Part shown: positions 21,332-30,497 of the stretch, piece after piece
Layout: each line of letters begins with the position of its first letter
How positions within the stretch are numbered: position 1 is the stretch's first letter
Assembly: GCF_019104945.1 (NCBI RefSeq)
Contig: NZ_JAHRWW010000048.1
Coordinates: forward strand, 58,795-122,794
DNA: 64,000 nt
Source of the DNA: Thermomonas sp.
GTDB taxonomy: Bacteria; Pseudomonadota; Gammaproteobacteria; Xanthomonadales; Xanthomonadaceae
Direction: 5' to 3'
Notes under the pieces: generated by a model
Databases searched by the model: none
What the model saw: the letters and a program-made list of their open reading frames with translations, nothing else
What the model was told of the DNA's origin: nothing
Program-made: the position numbers and the translations under genes

Positions 21332-21718
21332 ATGCCGATTCAAGTTGTTAATGGTGCCACCCTGATGTGTTCATTCGGGGTGGCGCCTTCCACGTTAGTG
21401 GTGCTACCTGAAAAGCGCACGCTTTCCAGTGGACAGCCAGCGGCCACAATCATGGATTTTGTGCCGATGAAAAACATTATGACGTTTGGTATGTGTCTTT
21501 CGCCATCTAACCCACAGGTGATCGCGGCCACGGCGGCTGCCAGTGGTGTGTTTACTCCGCAGCCGTGTATTCCTGTTACGACGCCTTGGAAGCCGGGTGC
21601 GCCAACGGTGCTTATCGGTGGAATTCCCGCACTCGACAATACGCATACCAGCCAATGTGCGTGGGCAGGGATCGTGACGGTGGTGAATCCGGGCCAGATG
21701 ACCCATATGATTCCCTAG
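21332..21718 (+). CDS. DUF4280 PAAR-like protein (candidate T6SS spike tip)
   Basis: VVNGATLMCSFGVAPS...VPMKNIMTFGMCLSPSNPQVIAATAAASGVFTPQPCIPVTTPWKPGAPTVLIGGIPALDNTHTSQCAWAGIVTV. Confidence 0.82.
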   Translation: MPIQVVNGATLMCSFGVAPSTLVVLPEKRTLSSGQPAATIMDFVPMKNIMTFGMCLSPSNPQVIAATAAASGVFTPQPCIPVTTPWKPGAPTVLIGGIPALDNTHTSQCAWAGIVTVVNPGQMTHMIP

Positions 21719-21739
21719 CGGTTAGCTATGTTTAATGGC

Positions 21740-23296
21740 TTATCCGAATAGGTTGCCTAAAGAATTCGCCGCACTGCTCGCCGCTTGGGCGGCGCTTGCT
21801 GTTGCCGATTGCGCTACTGAAACGGCGCTGTTTGCAGCCTGAGCGGCTGCGTTTGAGGCTTGGCCAATGGCGCTTGAAGCACTCGCAATTGCGCCTTGTG
21901 CGGCCTCCCCGGCGCTAGCGGCTGCGTCTTGAACCGCCGACTGCGCGCTATTGAGGGCGCCTTGGGCAGCGCCATTTAATGCTTGCTGCGCCTGTTGCGC
22001 CGCTTGGTTGGCTTGCGTCAAGGTTTGTTGTGCCACCTGGTTGGCTTGCGCTTGCGCCTGTGCAGCTGTTTGCTGCGCCTGATCCAGCGCCTGCTGCGCC
22101 GCATCACCCGCCTGTTGCTGGGCGGAATCAACCGCAGCCATTGCTTGGTCAACGGCTCCATTCACAGCTTGCTGCGCTTGATTTTTGGCTGAGTCTACCG
22201 CCGTCTTGGCTTGGCTGATGGCCGATTGCGCCTGATCTCTAACCACCTGTTGGGCTTGTTGAACAGCACCTTTTGCTGTTCCTAATGCCTGTTGTGCGGC
22301 GCTATTGGCCATGGCCTGCGCGTCATCAATCGCCGCCATTGCATCATCCATGGCGGAGAGCGCTTGATCGGCAAGGCCGTCGGCCTGGTCTAATAACGCA
22401 TCGGCTTGATCGAGCAAAGGGCCTGCGATGTTCTGCAGTGCATTATTTGCGTTTCCTAGTGCGTTATTGGCCTGGGCTGCGCGGCGCGCAAGTTCTTCCT
22501 GTAATGCACGCACGTAGGGGCAGTCGGACGCGGGGAAGTCCATCGACACGTCAGGAAACGACGAAGGAAGCGCATCGAGTACGCCGCCCACAATACCAAG
22601 CGCGTCGCGTGCTCGATCCATAACGGCGGAACGTGCTTGCTGCAGGGCGTCGGTGGCCGCATTACGGAGCATGTCCTGCGCTTGGTCGATGGCCTGATTG
22701 GCCGCGTCGAGTGCATTGTTGACCCCGTCTTCGACAAGCGTCGTAGCGTTATCCACCATCGCCATTGCTTGGTCGATCTTTTCTTGCGCGGCTTGCTCCG
22801 CGGTTTGCATGGCGTCATCAAGTGCGCCGCTGGCGGTATCGAGCGCATTTTGCACGACATTCTTAGCCTGCTGCTGCGCCGCATCAACGGCCGAATGGGC
22901 TTGATCAAGCGCGTTTTGTGCGGCTTGCCCCGCCTGGTTGCGCGCCTGCGTTAGGGCACTATTGGCCTGGTTGAGTGCGTTTTGCGCCATATCATTTGCG
23001 GCCGCGCGTGCCGTATCGAGCGCCTGATTGGCTTGGCCCAGTGCGGCCTGTGCGGCGCTCCCGGCTTGCGCGGCAGCTTGCCGCGCGGCCTGTTGGGCTT
23101 GGGTAATTGCGCCATTGGCGGCCGCCGAGGCCGCATTACTTGCATTGGCGACGGCGTTTTGCGCTTCAGCAACCGCACCTTGTGCTGCGTTTGCCGCCTG
23201 CTGAGAGGCTTCTGATGCGGCCTGTTGCGCTTGCTGCACGGCTTGGCCTGCTGCTGCGCTAATATTAGAGAGGCCTTCGCTCAAGGATTCAAACAT
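21740..23296 (-). CDS. Ala/Gln/Asn-rich, repeat-helical protein (519 aa) in a VgrG/DUF4123 operon; candidate T6SS cargo or effector
   Basis: Long periodic AQxAxxxA repeats flanking a short non-repetitive centre (DALGIVGGVLDALPSSFPDVSMDFPASDCPYVRALQEELARR); ORF start overlaps the stop of the upstream gene. Confidence 0.75.
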   Translation of the reverse strand: MFESLSEGLSNISAAAGQAVQQAQQAASEASQQAANAAQGAVAEAQNAVANASNAASAAANGAITQAQQAARQAAAQAGSAAQAALGQANQALDTARAAANDMAQNALNQANSALTQARNQAGQAAQNALDQAHSAVDAAQQQAKNVVQNALDTASGALDDAMQTAEQAAQEKIDQAMAMVDNATTLVEDGVNNALDAANQAIDQAQDMLRNAATDALQQARSAVMDRARDALGIVGGVLDALPSSFPDVSMDFPASDCPYVRALQEELARRAAQANNALGNANNALQNIAGPLLDQADALLDQADGLADQALSAMDDAMAAIDDAQAMANSAAQQALGTAKGAVQQAQQVVRDQAQSAISQAKTAVDSAKNQAQQAVNGAVDQAMAAVDSAQQQAGDAAQQALDQAQQTAAQAQAQANQVAQQTLTQANQAAQQAQQALNGAAQGALNSAQSAVQDAAASAGEAAQGAIASASSAIGQASNAAAQAANSAVSVAQSATASAAQAASSAANSLGNLFG

Positions 23297-23654
23297 AGCT
23301 GGCCCCCTGCCCTCGGCGGAAGTCACTGTAGGCGGAGGCTGTCCACATTTCGATCAGTAGCGCACGATCCATTTGTGAACTGTTGCGGTCGGCAAGAATG
23401 CCAGCAATGGATGGGTCATTACCGACGCGATCATTCCCAAAAAGGGAACAGGCCAGCGCATAGGCGGCAACGGCACGCTGACTGCGTAAGCCGGCCTTGC
23501 GGCAGTGGTTGATGACAGCGTCGAGCTCAGCATCAAGCTGGTCAAGCTGGAGCGGGGCTTTACCGCCGAGGTGACGGTTGAGAAAGTCCGCGAGATTGTT
23601 GCGCAGCTGCGTCTCGCCGATGGTGGACATCTGTTTGCGGTCCAGTTCGAGCAT
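23289..23654 (-). CDS. Hypothetical protein (up to 121 aa) between DUF4123 adaptor and Ala-rich protein
   Basis: Intact ORF in tight operon; motif-like FLNRHLGG...AVAAYALACSLFGNDRVGNDPSIAGILADRNSS; alternative start at 23630. Confidence 0.7.
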   Translation of the reverse strand: MLELDRKQMSTIGETQLRNNLADFLNRHLGGKAPLQLDQLDAELDAVINHCRKAGLRSQRAVAAYALACSLFGNDRVGNDPSIAGILADRNSSQMDRALLIEMWTASAYSDFRRGQGASYV

Positions 23655-23665
23655 GGCCGCTTCCT

Positions 23666-24334
23666 TTAGGCCGCAGCGGCCAATGGCTGCAGCCGCGGAG
23701 CGATGGCGTCGTCGCGCGTAAAGTGCAGCACGCTACCGAGGATGCGGCCCTCGACGTGGCAGGACTGGATCGGGCCGAAGAAGGCTTTTCGCTGTGCATC
23801 GTCAAACGTGGGTACCACGCTTCGGAATGCGCGCGGGTCATAAAAGCGAAAGAGCATGGAGCCGCCGTCGGGGGCCTTGACTCGCAAGATGCGGCGTAGA
23901 TGCGAGCGTAGCGTGTGGATGTCGGTGCCGGGGTCAGCGGTGAGCGCGATGCCCCAGTGCTCATCCCAGCCATCCATCAGTGCCAATTTTGCAATGGGCG
24001 TATTGGCGTGCAGTGCGACAAGGTAGGGCGCCGCCGCTGCGAGCATGGGGTCGAGGTCTCCGGAAAAGAGGCACATGGCGTCTGCAGCAGTTTGGGCAAG
24101 ACGTGTGGGGAGATCGTCAATGATCGCGCCGTCCAAAACGGCGAATACAGGCTGCTCCCCACGGCGAAAAATAAGCCGCTGCAGCTGTTCGTACTGTCCT
24201 TGGCCAATCACGAAAAGTGCCCCACCTTGCAAAGAATTGCGATTGAAGCTTGCCGCATCGTTGGCGAACGCTGCAGCAGCCATGACGCCCCTGTCATTAG
24301 ATGTATTACGTTGAACGAGCAAGGAAGCGGACAT
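23666..24334 (-). CDS. DUF4123-domain T6SS effector adaptor/chaperone
   Basis: VFAVLDGAIIDDLP...AMCLFSGDL...AAPYLVAL...HLRRILRVKAPDGGSMLFRFYDPRAFRSVVPTFDDAQRKAFFGPI matches the DUF4123 pattern; immediately downstream of vgrG. Confidence 0.85.
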   Translation of the reverse strand: MSASLLVQRNTSNDRGVMAAAAFANDAASFNRNSLQGGALFVIGQGQYEQLQRLIFRRGEQPVFAVLDGAIIDDLPTRLAQTAADAMCLFSGDLDPMLAAAAPYLVALHANTPIAKLALMDGWDEHWGIALTADPGTDIHTLRSHLRRILRVKAPDGGSMLFRFYDPRAFRSVVPTFDDAQRKAFFGPIQSCHVEGRILGSVLHFTRDDAIAPRLQPLAAAA

Positions 24335-24396
24335 GGCAAATAAAATTCACTGAAAGGTAGGCAAGAGGTATCGAACATATTTCTGAATAGGTGTGC

Positions 24397-26619
24397 TTAT
24401 CCATTACGTAGTGCCGCGAGTGCTTTACGCGCGGCCTCGCATTCAGCGCAGAAAGGCGTGCCAGCACGCGCCGCGTTTCTAAGTGCTTGGGCTTGAATTT
24501 GTTGACCGGATTTGGTGACAGAACCGGCTTTACCTTTAATGGCTTCTTTTGCGTCTTTGGGCTTGTCGGCCTTTTCTGCCTTGTTGGCGGATTGGGCCGA
24601 TAGTGGGCTGCCGCCAGAATTGATCATCACCAGATTGCCGGTGATAAAAATCCCTCCTGGATTCATCACAATGGAGTTGCTGCCGGCTTTCAGGCTAATG
24701 ATGGCGCCCGCCTCAGCCACCAGATTAACGCCTGCTTTGATGTCGATATTGGCGGCGGCGGTGAGCGCTGCATTGAGCCCGGCTTTTAGGGCGAAGTTCT
24801 GCCCGGTGGTGAGGGCGGCATCCATGCCGACGTCGGTATGCTGATGGGTGCCCACGGTGAGGTAGTCTTCTTGGCCCACCGTATGCGCGCGGTTGCTTTC
24901 AATTGAGGCGGTGTAATTTTTGCCGACTTTAAGGTCGGCATTTTCGCCAATATGTTCGATTAAGTTCTTCCCAATGGTTAAATTGGAGTCGCATGCGATG
25001 GCTTCAGTACGGTTGTTGCCAGTGCGTAGCTGCAGGTCTTTTTGCGCGTGAACAAAAATTTCTTCACTGTCTTTTTTGTCTTCGAAACGCAGTTCATTGA
25101 ACCCGCCGCCACCTTTTGAGGAAAGCGTCTTGATGGTGGTGCGTGTGGACTCGTTTGGTAGGTCCAGAGGCGGAACATTGGGGCCGTTGTAAACGCAGCC
25201 GACAACAATGGGGCGATCGGGATCGCCTTCTAAAAAATCAACGACCACTTCCATTCCTACGCGCGGAATGAACATCGTGCCGTAACCGTTACCGGCCCAG
25301 ATCTGGGCGACGCGCACCCAGCAAGAGGCTTTTTCGTCTTGCGTATTGGTACGCCGATCCGTGACTTTGCGGTCCCAGTGAAAGCGGATTTTGATGCGAC
25401 CTAAGTTGTCGGTATGAATCTCATTTCCAGGCGGCCCCACAACAATGGCCGTTTGTGGGCCATAAACGCGGCTGCGCGGAGTTTTTAGTGGAGAACGAAA
25501 AACATGCTCATGCGGCTGCAGGCTGAACGTGTTGCCATAAAACGCTGCGCCGGTGCCTGCCATCAGGTTGTTGTTGGCACGATGATCGACAGACAACACC
25601 AAATACTCGGTGCTATCCGCTTGCAGCGGGTTGTCTTCAATGCTGAAGACGTAACCCGGAGTGAGGCTGCGCGCTTGGCTGGTGCCGCTGTAGCGTAAGT
25701 GGCTGGCCTCTTCGGCCTCCATCATGACGGTGGAATAGTACTTCCCAGTGGCGTTGTCGCCGCTGCCGTCTTGGGTGACGAAGTTGCCGGGATAGCGGAA
25801 GCGTTCGGTATCAACATCGCTGCCGATATCCAGCACGGTGGGGGTGTTCTCGCTGAGAATCCCTTTTTTTCGATAATCCCAGTCGGCAATCGTTGCTTTG
25901 CGGGTGCGCATTTGTTGGTCGGAAGACAGGCTTAAAATGGCGTCGGTCTTTTCGGCGTGCCCAGCGTCGTGGAACGGGATTTTGGAAGGGTCTAGCTTCT
26001 GGTTATCGTTCTTGTTGTCGGTGAACACCAAAATGTGGCGCGATTCGCCGTGGCCATCATGGCGGAAATAGAAGTGAATACCCGCGCGTTCGATGAGCCG
26101 CGAAATGAATTGAAATGTGGTCTCGTTGTATTGCGCGCAAAATTCGAGCTGCGGATGCGCTTCGCTTAGCTCAAGTGCATAGTCGCTGTAGTTGAACTCA
26201 GAGAAGATTGTTTCAATGATGTCTGGAACCGACAGCTTTTGAAAAATGCGGCAGTCTTCGTTCTGGGTCATAAACCAAAACCACGGCACGATGTCGCATT
26301 CGTAGCTGTAGATATCAAGCCGCTCGCCTTTGCTGGACATCACGCGCCCGGTGCAGGCAAAGCGTGAGACATAACCGTTCCAGTGGCGTTCACCGCCTGA
26401 TTGATCGGTGTCCCATGTTTCAATGCGCAAAATAGCGCCCTTCCCAATGATCTTTTCGGGGGAAATATCATCGCTATAGGACAGCAGCTTGAGGCGAAAC
26501 TCAAAGAGTTCGGACACCGCCTCATGGCCACTTAATTCTGCAATCAAGAGGTCATCCTCCCCGTAGTCGTCGAGGGTGAGGAAGAGCATCCTGTTGCTGG
26601 TAGATAGGGTGCTGGCCAT
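24397..26619 (-). CDS. vgrG: T6SS spike protein VgrG (TssI)
   Basis: VgrG core (YNETTFQFISRLIERAGIHFYFRHD; VVGPPGNEIHTDNLGRIKIRFHWDR; MFIPRVGMEVVVDFLEGDPDRPIVVGCVYN), DUF2345-like C-terminus; exact start uncertain. Confidence 0.95.
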   Translation of the reverse strand: MASTLSTSNRMLFLTLDDYGEDDLLIAELSGHEAVSELFEFRLKLLSYSDDISPEKIIGKGAILRIETWDTDQSGGERHWNGYVSRFACTGRVMSSKGERLDIYSYECDIVPWFWFMTQNEDCRIFQKLSVPDIIETIFSEFNYSDYALELSEAHPQLEFCAQYNETTFQFISRLIERAGIHFYFRHDGHGESRHILVFTDNKNDNQKLDPSKIPFHDAGHAEKTDAILSLSSDQQMRTRKATIADWDYRKKGILSENTPTVLDIGSDVDTERFRYPGNFVTQDGSGDNATGKYYSTVMMEAEEASHLRYSGTSQARSLTPGYVFSIEDNPLQADSTEYLVLSVDHRANNNLMAGTGAAFYGNTFSLQPHEHVFRSPLKTPRSRVYGPQTAIVVGPPGNEIHTDNLGRIKIRFHWDRKVTDRRTNTQDEKASCWVRVAQIWAGNGYGTMFIPRVGMEVVVDFLEGDPDRPIVVGCVYNGPNVPPLDLPNESTRTTIKTLSSKGGGGFNELRFEDKKDSEEIFVHAQKDLQLRTGNNRTEAIACDSNLTIGKNLIEHIGENADLKVGKNYTASIESNRAHTVGQEDYLTVGTHQHTDVGMDAALTTGQNFALKAGLNAALTAAANIDIKAGVNLVAEAGAIISLKAGSNSIVMNPGGIFITGNLVMINSGGSPLSAQSANKAEKADKPKDAKEAIKGKAGSVTKSGQQIQAQALRNAARAGTPFCAECEAARKALAALRNG

Positions 26620-26692
26620 GGTGGTTGTGATGTCCGTCTGCGGTTTATCCTCGCCGTTTTTAAGGCGATGCAACATTTGTCCGAAGTGCTAC

Positions 26693-26726
26693 TGCCCTAT
26701 CGCCTTGAGGTGCTAGGAATAGGGCA
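26693..26726. promoter_or_regulatory. Inverted repeat tgccctat-N18-atagggca upstream of vgrG (possible operator)
   Basis: Perfect 8-bp arms in the clpV-vgrG intergenic region; related sequence upstream of the CHAT gene. Confidence 0.4.
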
Positions 26727-26754
26727 AAGGGTGTAGTGGCCTAAGTCCAGCTGC

Positions 26755-29415
26755 TTAGGTCACGCGATAGGTAAACTGGCTAGTGGCATCCGTGCCGATG
26801 TGAATATTGGCAATCTCTCCGCCTTCGGCCATTTTTTCCAAGACGTAGCCTGAAATATCAGGAAGTAGGGTGCCGGTGAGAATGTTGTCGATATTGCGTG
26901 CGCCGGAGTCCACTTCCGTGCAGCGTTGTGCGATGACATCCACCACGCTATCGTCGTAATTGAATGCAGCGCCGTGGTTGGCACGAATGCGTTTGCCGAT
27001 CTTGTTCAATTTCAATCGAACGATTTTGCGCATATTGTCATCGCGCAATGGGTAATACGGAATAACAGTGGTGCGGCCAAGGAAAGCAGGCTTGAACGCA
27101 CGGTTAAGTTCGGGTTTGAGTAGGTCGTTGAGGTAGGCCACGTCGGGTAGCTCCTCAGAGGCGCTGCAGGCTTGCATCACAAGATCCGTGCCGACATTGG
27201 AGGTGAGGATGATGAGTGTATTGCGGAAGTCGATTTCGCGCCCTTCGCCATCTTCCATACGGCCTTTATCGAATACTTGGAAGAATAGTTCCAAGACATC
27301 GGGGTGGGCTTTTTCAATTTCATCAAGCAACACCACGGAATAGGGGCGACGGCGCACAGCTTCCGTCAACACGCCGCCCTCACCATAGCCCACATATCCG
27401 GGAGGGCTGCCTTTGAGGCTGGAAACGGTATGTGCTTCTTGGTATTCGCTCATGTTGATGGTGATCATGCTGCGCTCACCACCATAGAGCGCATCGGCAA
27501 GTGCGATCGCGGTTTCGGTTTTGCCCACGCCAGAGGTGCCCACCAGCAGGAATACACCTTTGGGTTTGTCGGGGTCTTCAAGGTTGGCGCGCGAGGTGCG
27601 TACGCGCTGAGCAATCGCAGCAAGTGCATGGCTTTGGCCAATGACACGTTCTTCTAGGGATTCTTTGAGCTTCAAAACGGTTTGGATCTCATCGGCCACC
27701 ATGCGCCCCACGGGGATGCCGGTCCAGCCTGCAATGATCTGTGCGATGGCACTGGCATCGACTACCGGCAATACCATCGGCTCGAAGCCTTGCAAGGCTT
27801 TGAGCGCATCACGCTGCTGGGTCAGTGCAGCTAAGACTTCTGCACGCTCCGGGGCGTCTGCAGGAAGTGCTTCGATTTTGTCGAGCTCTGCATTGATTTT
27901 TTCAACAAGTTCATTTTCCTGCGCAAAGCGCGCTTCGTCGTTGGCTAAAGCGTCGCTGAGTTGAGCGGCCTCGTCGGCGATCTCGTCTAGGCGTTTGCTA
28001 TGGTCGGTTCCACCCGCGGTTTCTTTTTCAAGCTGGGCGCGCTCGGCGGCGAGTACTTCAAGGTGCTTGCGCGCATCTTCAATACGCGCAGGTGTAGCGT
28101 GTTGGCCAATCGCAATTTTGGCGCAGGCGGTATCCAACACGCTAACAGCTTTATCGGGAAGCTGACGGCCAGGAATAAAGCGAGAGCTGAGTTTGACGGC
28201 GTCAACGATGGCTTCGTCAAGAATGCGCACCTTGTGGTGCGCGGCCATCGCTTGCCCCACCCCGCGCAGCATGGCCACGGCTTTGGCGTCGTCGGGTTCA
28301 TCCACTTTAACCACTTGGAAGCGGCGCGTGAGTGCCGGGTCTTTCTCGAAATATTTTTTGTATTCGCTCCACGTAGTAGCAGCAATTGTGCGCATTTCGC
28401 CGCGCGCGAGAGCGGGTTTGAGCAGGTTGGCGGCATCGTTCTGTCCGGCCGCGCCGCCAGCACCAATCAGTGTGTGGGCTTCATCAATAAACATAATGAT
28501 GGGCGTTGCACTGGACTTCACTTCTTCAATCACACCTTTGAGGCGGTTCTCAAACTCACCTTTTACGCTGGCTCCGGCTTGCAATAGGCCAAGGTCAAGA
28601 GACAGCAGTTCCACATTTTGAAGTTGCGGAGGAACATCATTTTTTACAATGCGCTGCGCTAGGCCTTCCACAACGGCCGTTTTACCCACACCTGCTTCGC
28701 CGGTGAGGATGGGGTTGTTCTGGCGGCGTCTTGTGAGGACGTCGATCATGAGGCGAATTTCGCTATCGCGCCCGAGTACAGGATCCAGCTGGCCATCCCT
28801 GGCCCGCTGGGTAAGGTTGATGCAGTACTGATCGAGGTTGGGCGTTTTGCTGGGGCGACCGCCGCCAGCCGATGCGCCCGGTGCGCTGGTATCTGCGCCT
28901 TGTGCGGCGCCCGTGTCGCCCAGTGCGCGAGCATCACGTGCTTCGAGTGAGCCTTCGGTGAGGGCATGAAAATTTTTTGTCAGTGTCTCAAGGTTGATTT
29001 TTTCTAATGAGCGCGCGCTGACGGAGACAAGACGGCGCAGTTCGGAATCGGCAAGCAGGGCGATTAGAACGTGCCCGCTGCGAATTTTAGCTTCGCCATA
29101 TTCAATTGAAGCCCAGCCCCATGCGGCTTCAAATAGTTTTGGCAACATGGCGGAAAGTGCGGGCGTGCGCTGGTTACCGCTTTTGAAGCCATCGAGTGAT
29201 TTTCCAAGCTCGCGCTCCAGTGCTTCAGGCGCAATTTCAAAGTGGCGCAGCAATCTGCGGATGTCGGTGTTCTCCACTTCCAATAACTTGGACAGTACGT
29301 GCTCAACTTCAACTTCGTAATGGCCGCGTGACATGCACAGGCCGGCGGCTCCTTCCATAGCACCGCGCACGGTGGTGTTCAGACGGGCGATGAGTGCGCG
29401 TAAGTTCAGTGCCAT
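26755..29415 (-). CDS. tssH: T6SS AAA+ ATPase ClpV (TssH)
   Basis: Two Walker A motifs ([33 protein letters not shown]), ClpB-like architecture, T6SS context. Confidence 0.96.
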   Translation of the reverse strand: MALNLRALIARLNTTVRGAMEGAAGLCMSRGHYEVEVEHVLSKLLEVENTDIRRLLRHFEIAPEALERELGKSLDGFKSGNQRTPALSAMLPKLFEAAWGWASIEYGEAKIRSGHVLIALLADSELRRLVSVSARSLEKINLETLTKNFHALTEGSLEARDARALGDTGAAQGADTSAPGASAGGGRPSKTPNLDQYCINLTQRARDGQLDPVLGRDSEIRLMIDVLTRRRQNNPILTGEAGVGKTAVVEGLAQRIVKNDVPPQLQNVELLSLDLGLLQAGASVKGEFENRLKGVIEEVKSSATPIIMFIDEAHTLIGAGGAAGQNDAANLLKPALARGEMRTIAATTWSEYKKYFEKDPALTRRFQVVKVDEPDDAKAVAMLRGVGQAMAAHHKVRILDEAIVDAVKLSSRFIPGRQLPDKAVSVLDTACAKIAIGQHATPARIEDARKHLEVLAAERAQLEKETAGGTDHSKRLDEIADEAAQLSDALANDEARFAQENELVEKINAELDKIEALPADAPERAEVLAALTQQRDALKALQGFEPMVLPVVDASAIAQIIAGWTGIPVGRMVADEIQTVLKLKESLEERVIGQSHALAAIAQRVRTSRANLEDPDKPKGVFLLVGTSGVGKTETAIALADALYGGERSMITINMSEYQEAHTVSSLKGSPPGYVGYGEGGVLTEAVRRRPYSVVLLDEIEKAHPDVLELFFQVFDKGRMEDGEGREIDFRNTLIILTSNVGTDLVMQACSASEELPDVAYLNDLLKPELNRAFKPAFLGRTTVIPYYPLRDDNMRKIVRLKLNKIGKRIRANHGAAFNYDDSVVDVIAQRCTEVDSGARNIDNILTGTLLPDISGYVLEKMAEGGEIANIHIGTDATSQFTYRVT

Positions 29416-30497
29416 GATTGGCCTCCCATTGCGGAAAAGTGGAATTGGGTTTCAGTGGTAGGAGCTTGGCTGCGGCGACCGCGTAGCCATGTATTCCAAC
29501 CCAGTTGAGGGCGGTCTTCGTTGCGCAGGCCGAGCCGCAGCGGCGGCACTTGTTCGGCCGAAAGTGAGAGTTGCACGCGCAAATCAAGGGCGAGGCCGGT
29601 CATAAAACGTGCAAGCTCAATCACATCTTTCAAACTTGGGCCGCGCGGCAGTAGGGTATTGAATTTGCTGCGCTGTAGCGGGCCGATGCTGAGCTGTAAG
29701 GTTGTTTGCCTGTCCCAGTAGCGTGTACCAAGAACGCAGCCTGCACCAAGCTGATGGTTGCTGCGCCCCATTCGTGTTTGAGCGTCGTCAGCAATAGGTT
29801 GCCAAGTGCCGAGGCAGCCGCTGGCCTGTACCGGAGCATTGACCACGGCGGAAACAAGCTGCGCGATGGCGCGTTCGCCGTGCGGGCGTTGCGCGATAAG
29901 CCCGGAAAAATACACCATCGCGGCACTGGGCAGCGGCTGTGCAGGCTCGCTGCTGCGCTTGCTAGGGTGTAGGCGGGCCTGCAGCGCCGGTGTGCCAAGG
30001 CCAACGACGTATTCCAAATAACGAAGTACGGAGTTATGAAACCCAAACTGGCGCCCGATTTCTGGACGATGCTTGGCCCAGGCCAGCCAGAAAAGCGCAA
30101 CAAGGCGGTGGTTGAAGATGTCGAGAAAATCTTGCGCGCTGCGATCGCGATCAAGTTTGCGTGCAATAAGGGTCTCGGTATAACTGCGCGGCAGAATCCC
30201 AGAGGGGCCGGTGAGGCCCATAAAGTTCACACAAACGCGCGTATGGCCATCGCTCACACTGATGGAGTCAAGCTCAGACGGCGGGAAGGCGAGCGATGCG
30301 GGAGTAATAAAGCGCACGGGGCCGGGGCGTGCGCCGTTGCCGCGGCCATCAAAGCCATTGCTGCCGTAAAGCAGGCGTACCGCTTGGAAAAAACTAAACC
30401 GCCCGGGTTGCGCGATGAGGCGCTCCATTGCGGGGCGCATGGGGTCGATGTCGCCATGCGCTGAAACGGTGCTGGGAGGGGCAATGGTGTCGCTCAT
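29406..30497 (-). CDS. tssG: T6SS baseplate protein TssG
   Basis: FSFFQAVRLLYG...RFITPASLAFPPSELDSI...FMGLTGPSGILPRSYTETLIAR typical of TssG/ImpH. Confidence 0.93.
   Translation of the reverse strand: MSDTIAPPSTVSAHGDIDPMRPAMERLIAQPGRFSFFQAVRLLYGSNGFDGRGNGARPGPVRFITPASLAFPPSELDSISVSDGHTRVCVNFMGLTGPSGILPRSYTETLIARKLDRDRSAQDFLDIFNHRLVALFWLAWAKHRPEIGRQFGFHNSVLRYLEYVVGLGTPALQARLHPSKRSSEPAQPLPSAAMVYFSGLIAQRPHGERAIAQLVSAVVNAPVQASGCLGTWQPIADDAQTRMGRSNHQLGAGCVLGTRYWDRQTTLQLSIGPLQRSKFNTLLPRGPSLKDVIELARFMTGLALDLRVQLSLSAEQVPPLRLGLRNEDRPQLGWNTWLRGRRSQAPTTETQFHFSAMGGQSWH

Noticed and set aside
22273-23215. Several 70-116 aa plus-strand ORFs antisense to the Ala-rich repeat protein
   Set aside because: Arise from the repetitive gcN/caN codon composition; Leu/Arg/Cys-rich translations without RBS or motif support.
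21740-23296. DNA-level tandem or CRISPR-like repeat array in the Ala-rich gene
   Set aside because: Repeats are degenerate at DNA level and in frame with a coding repeat protein; no regular direct repeats with unique spacers.
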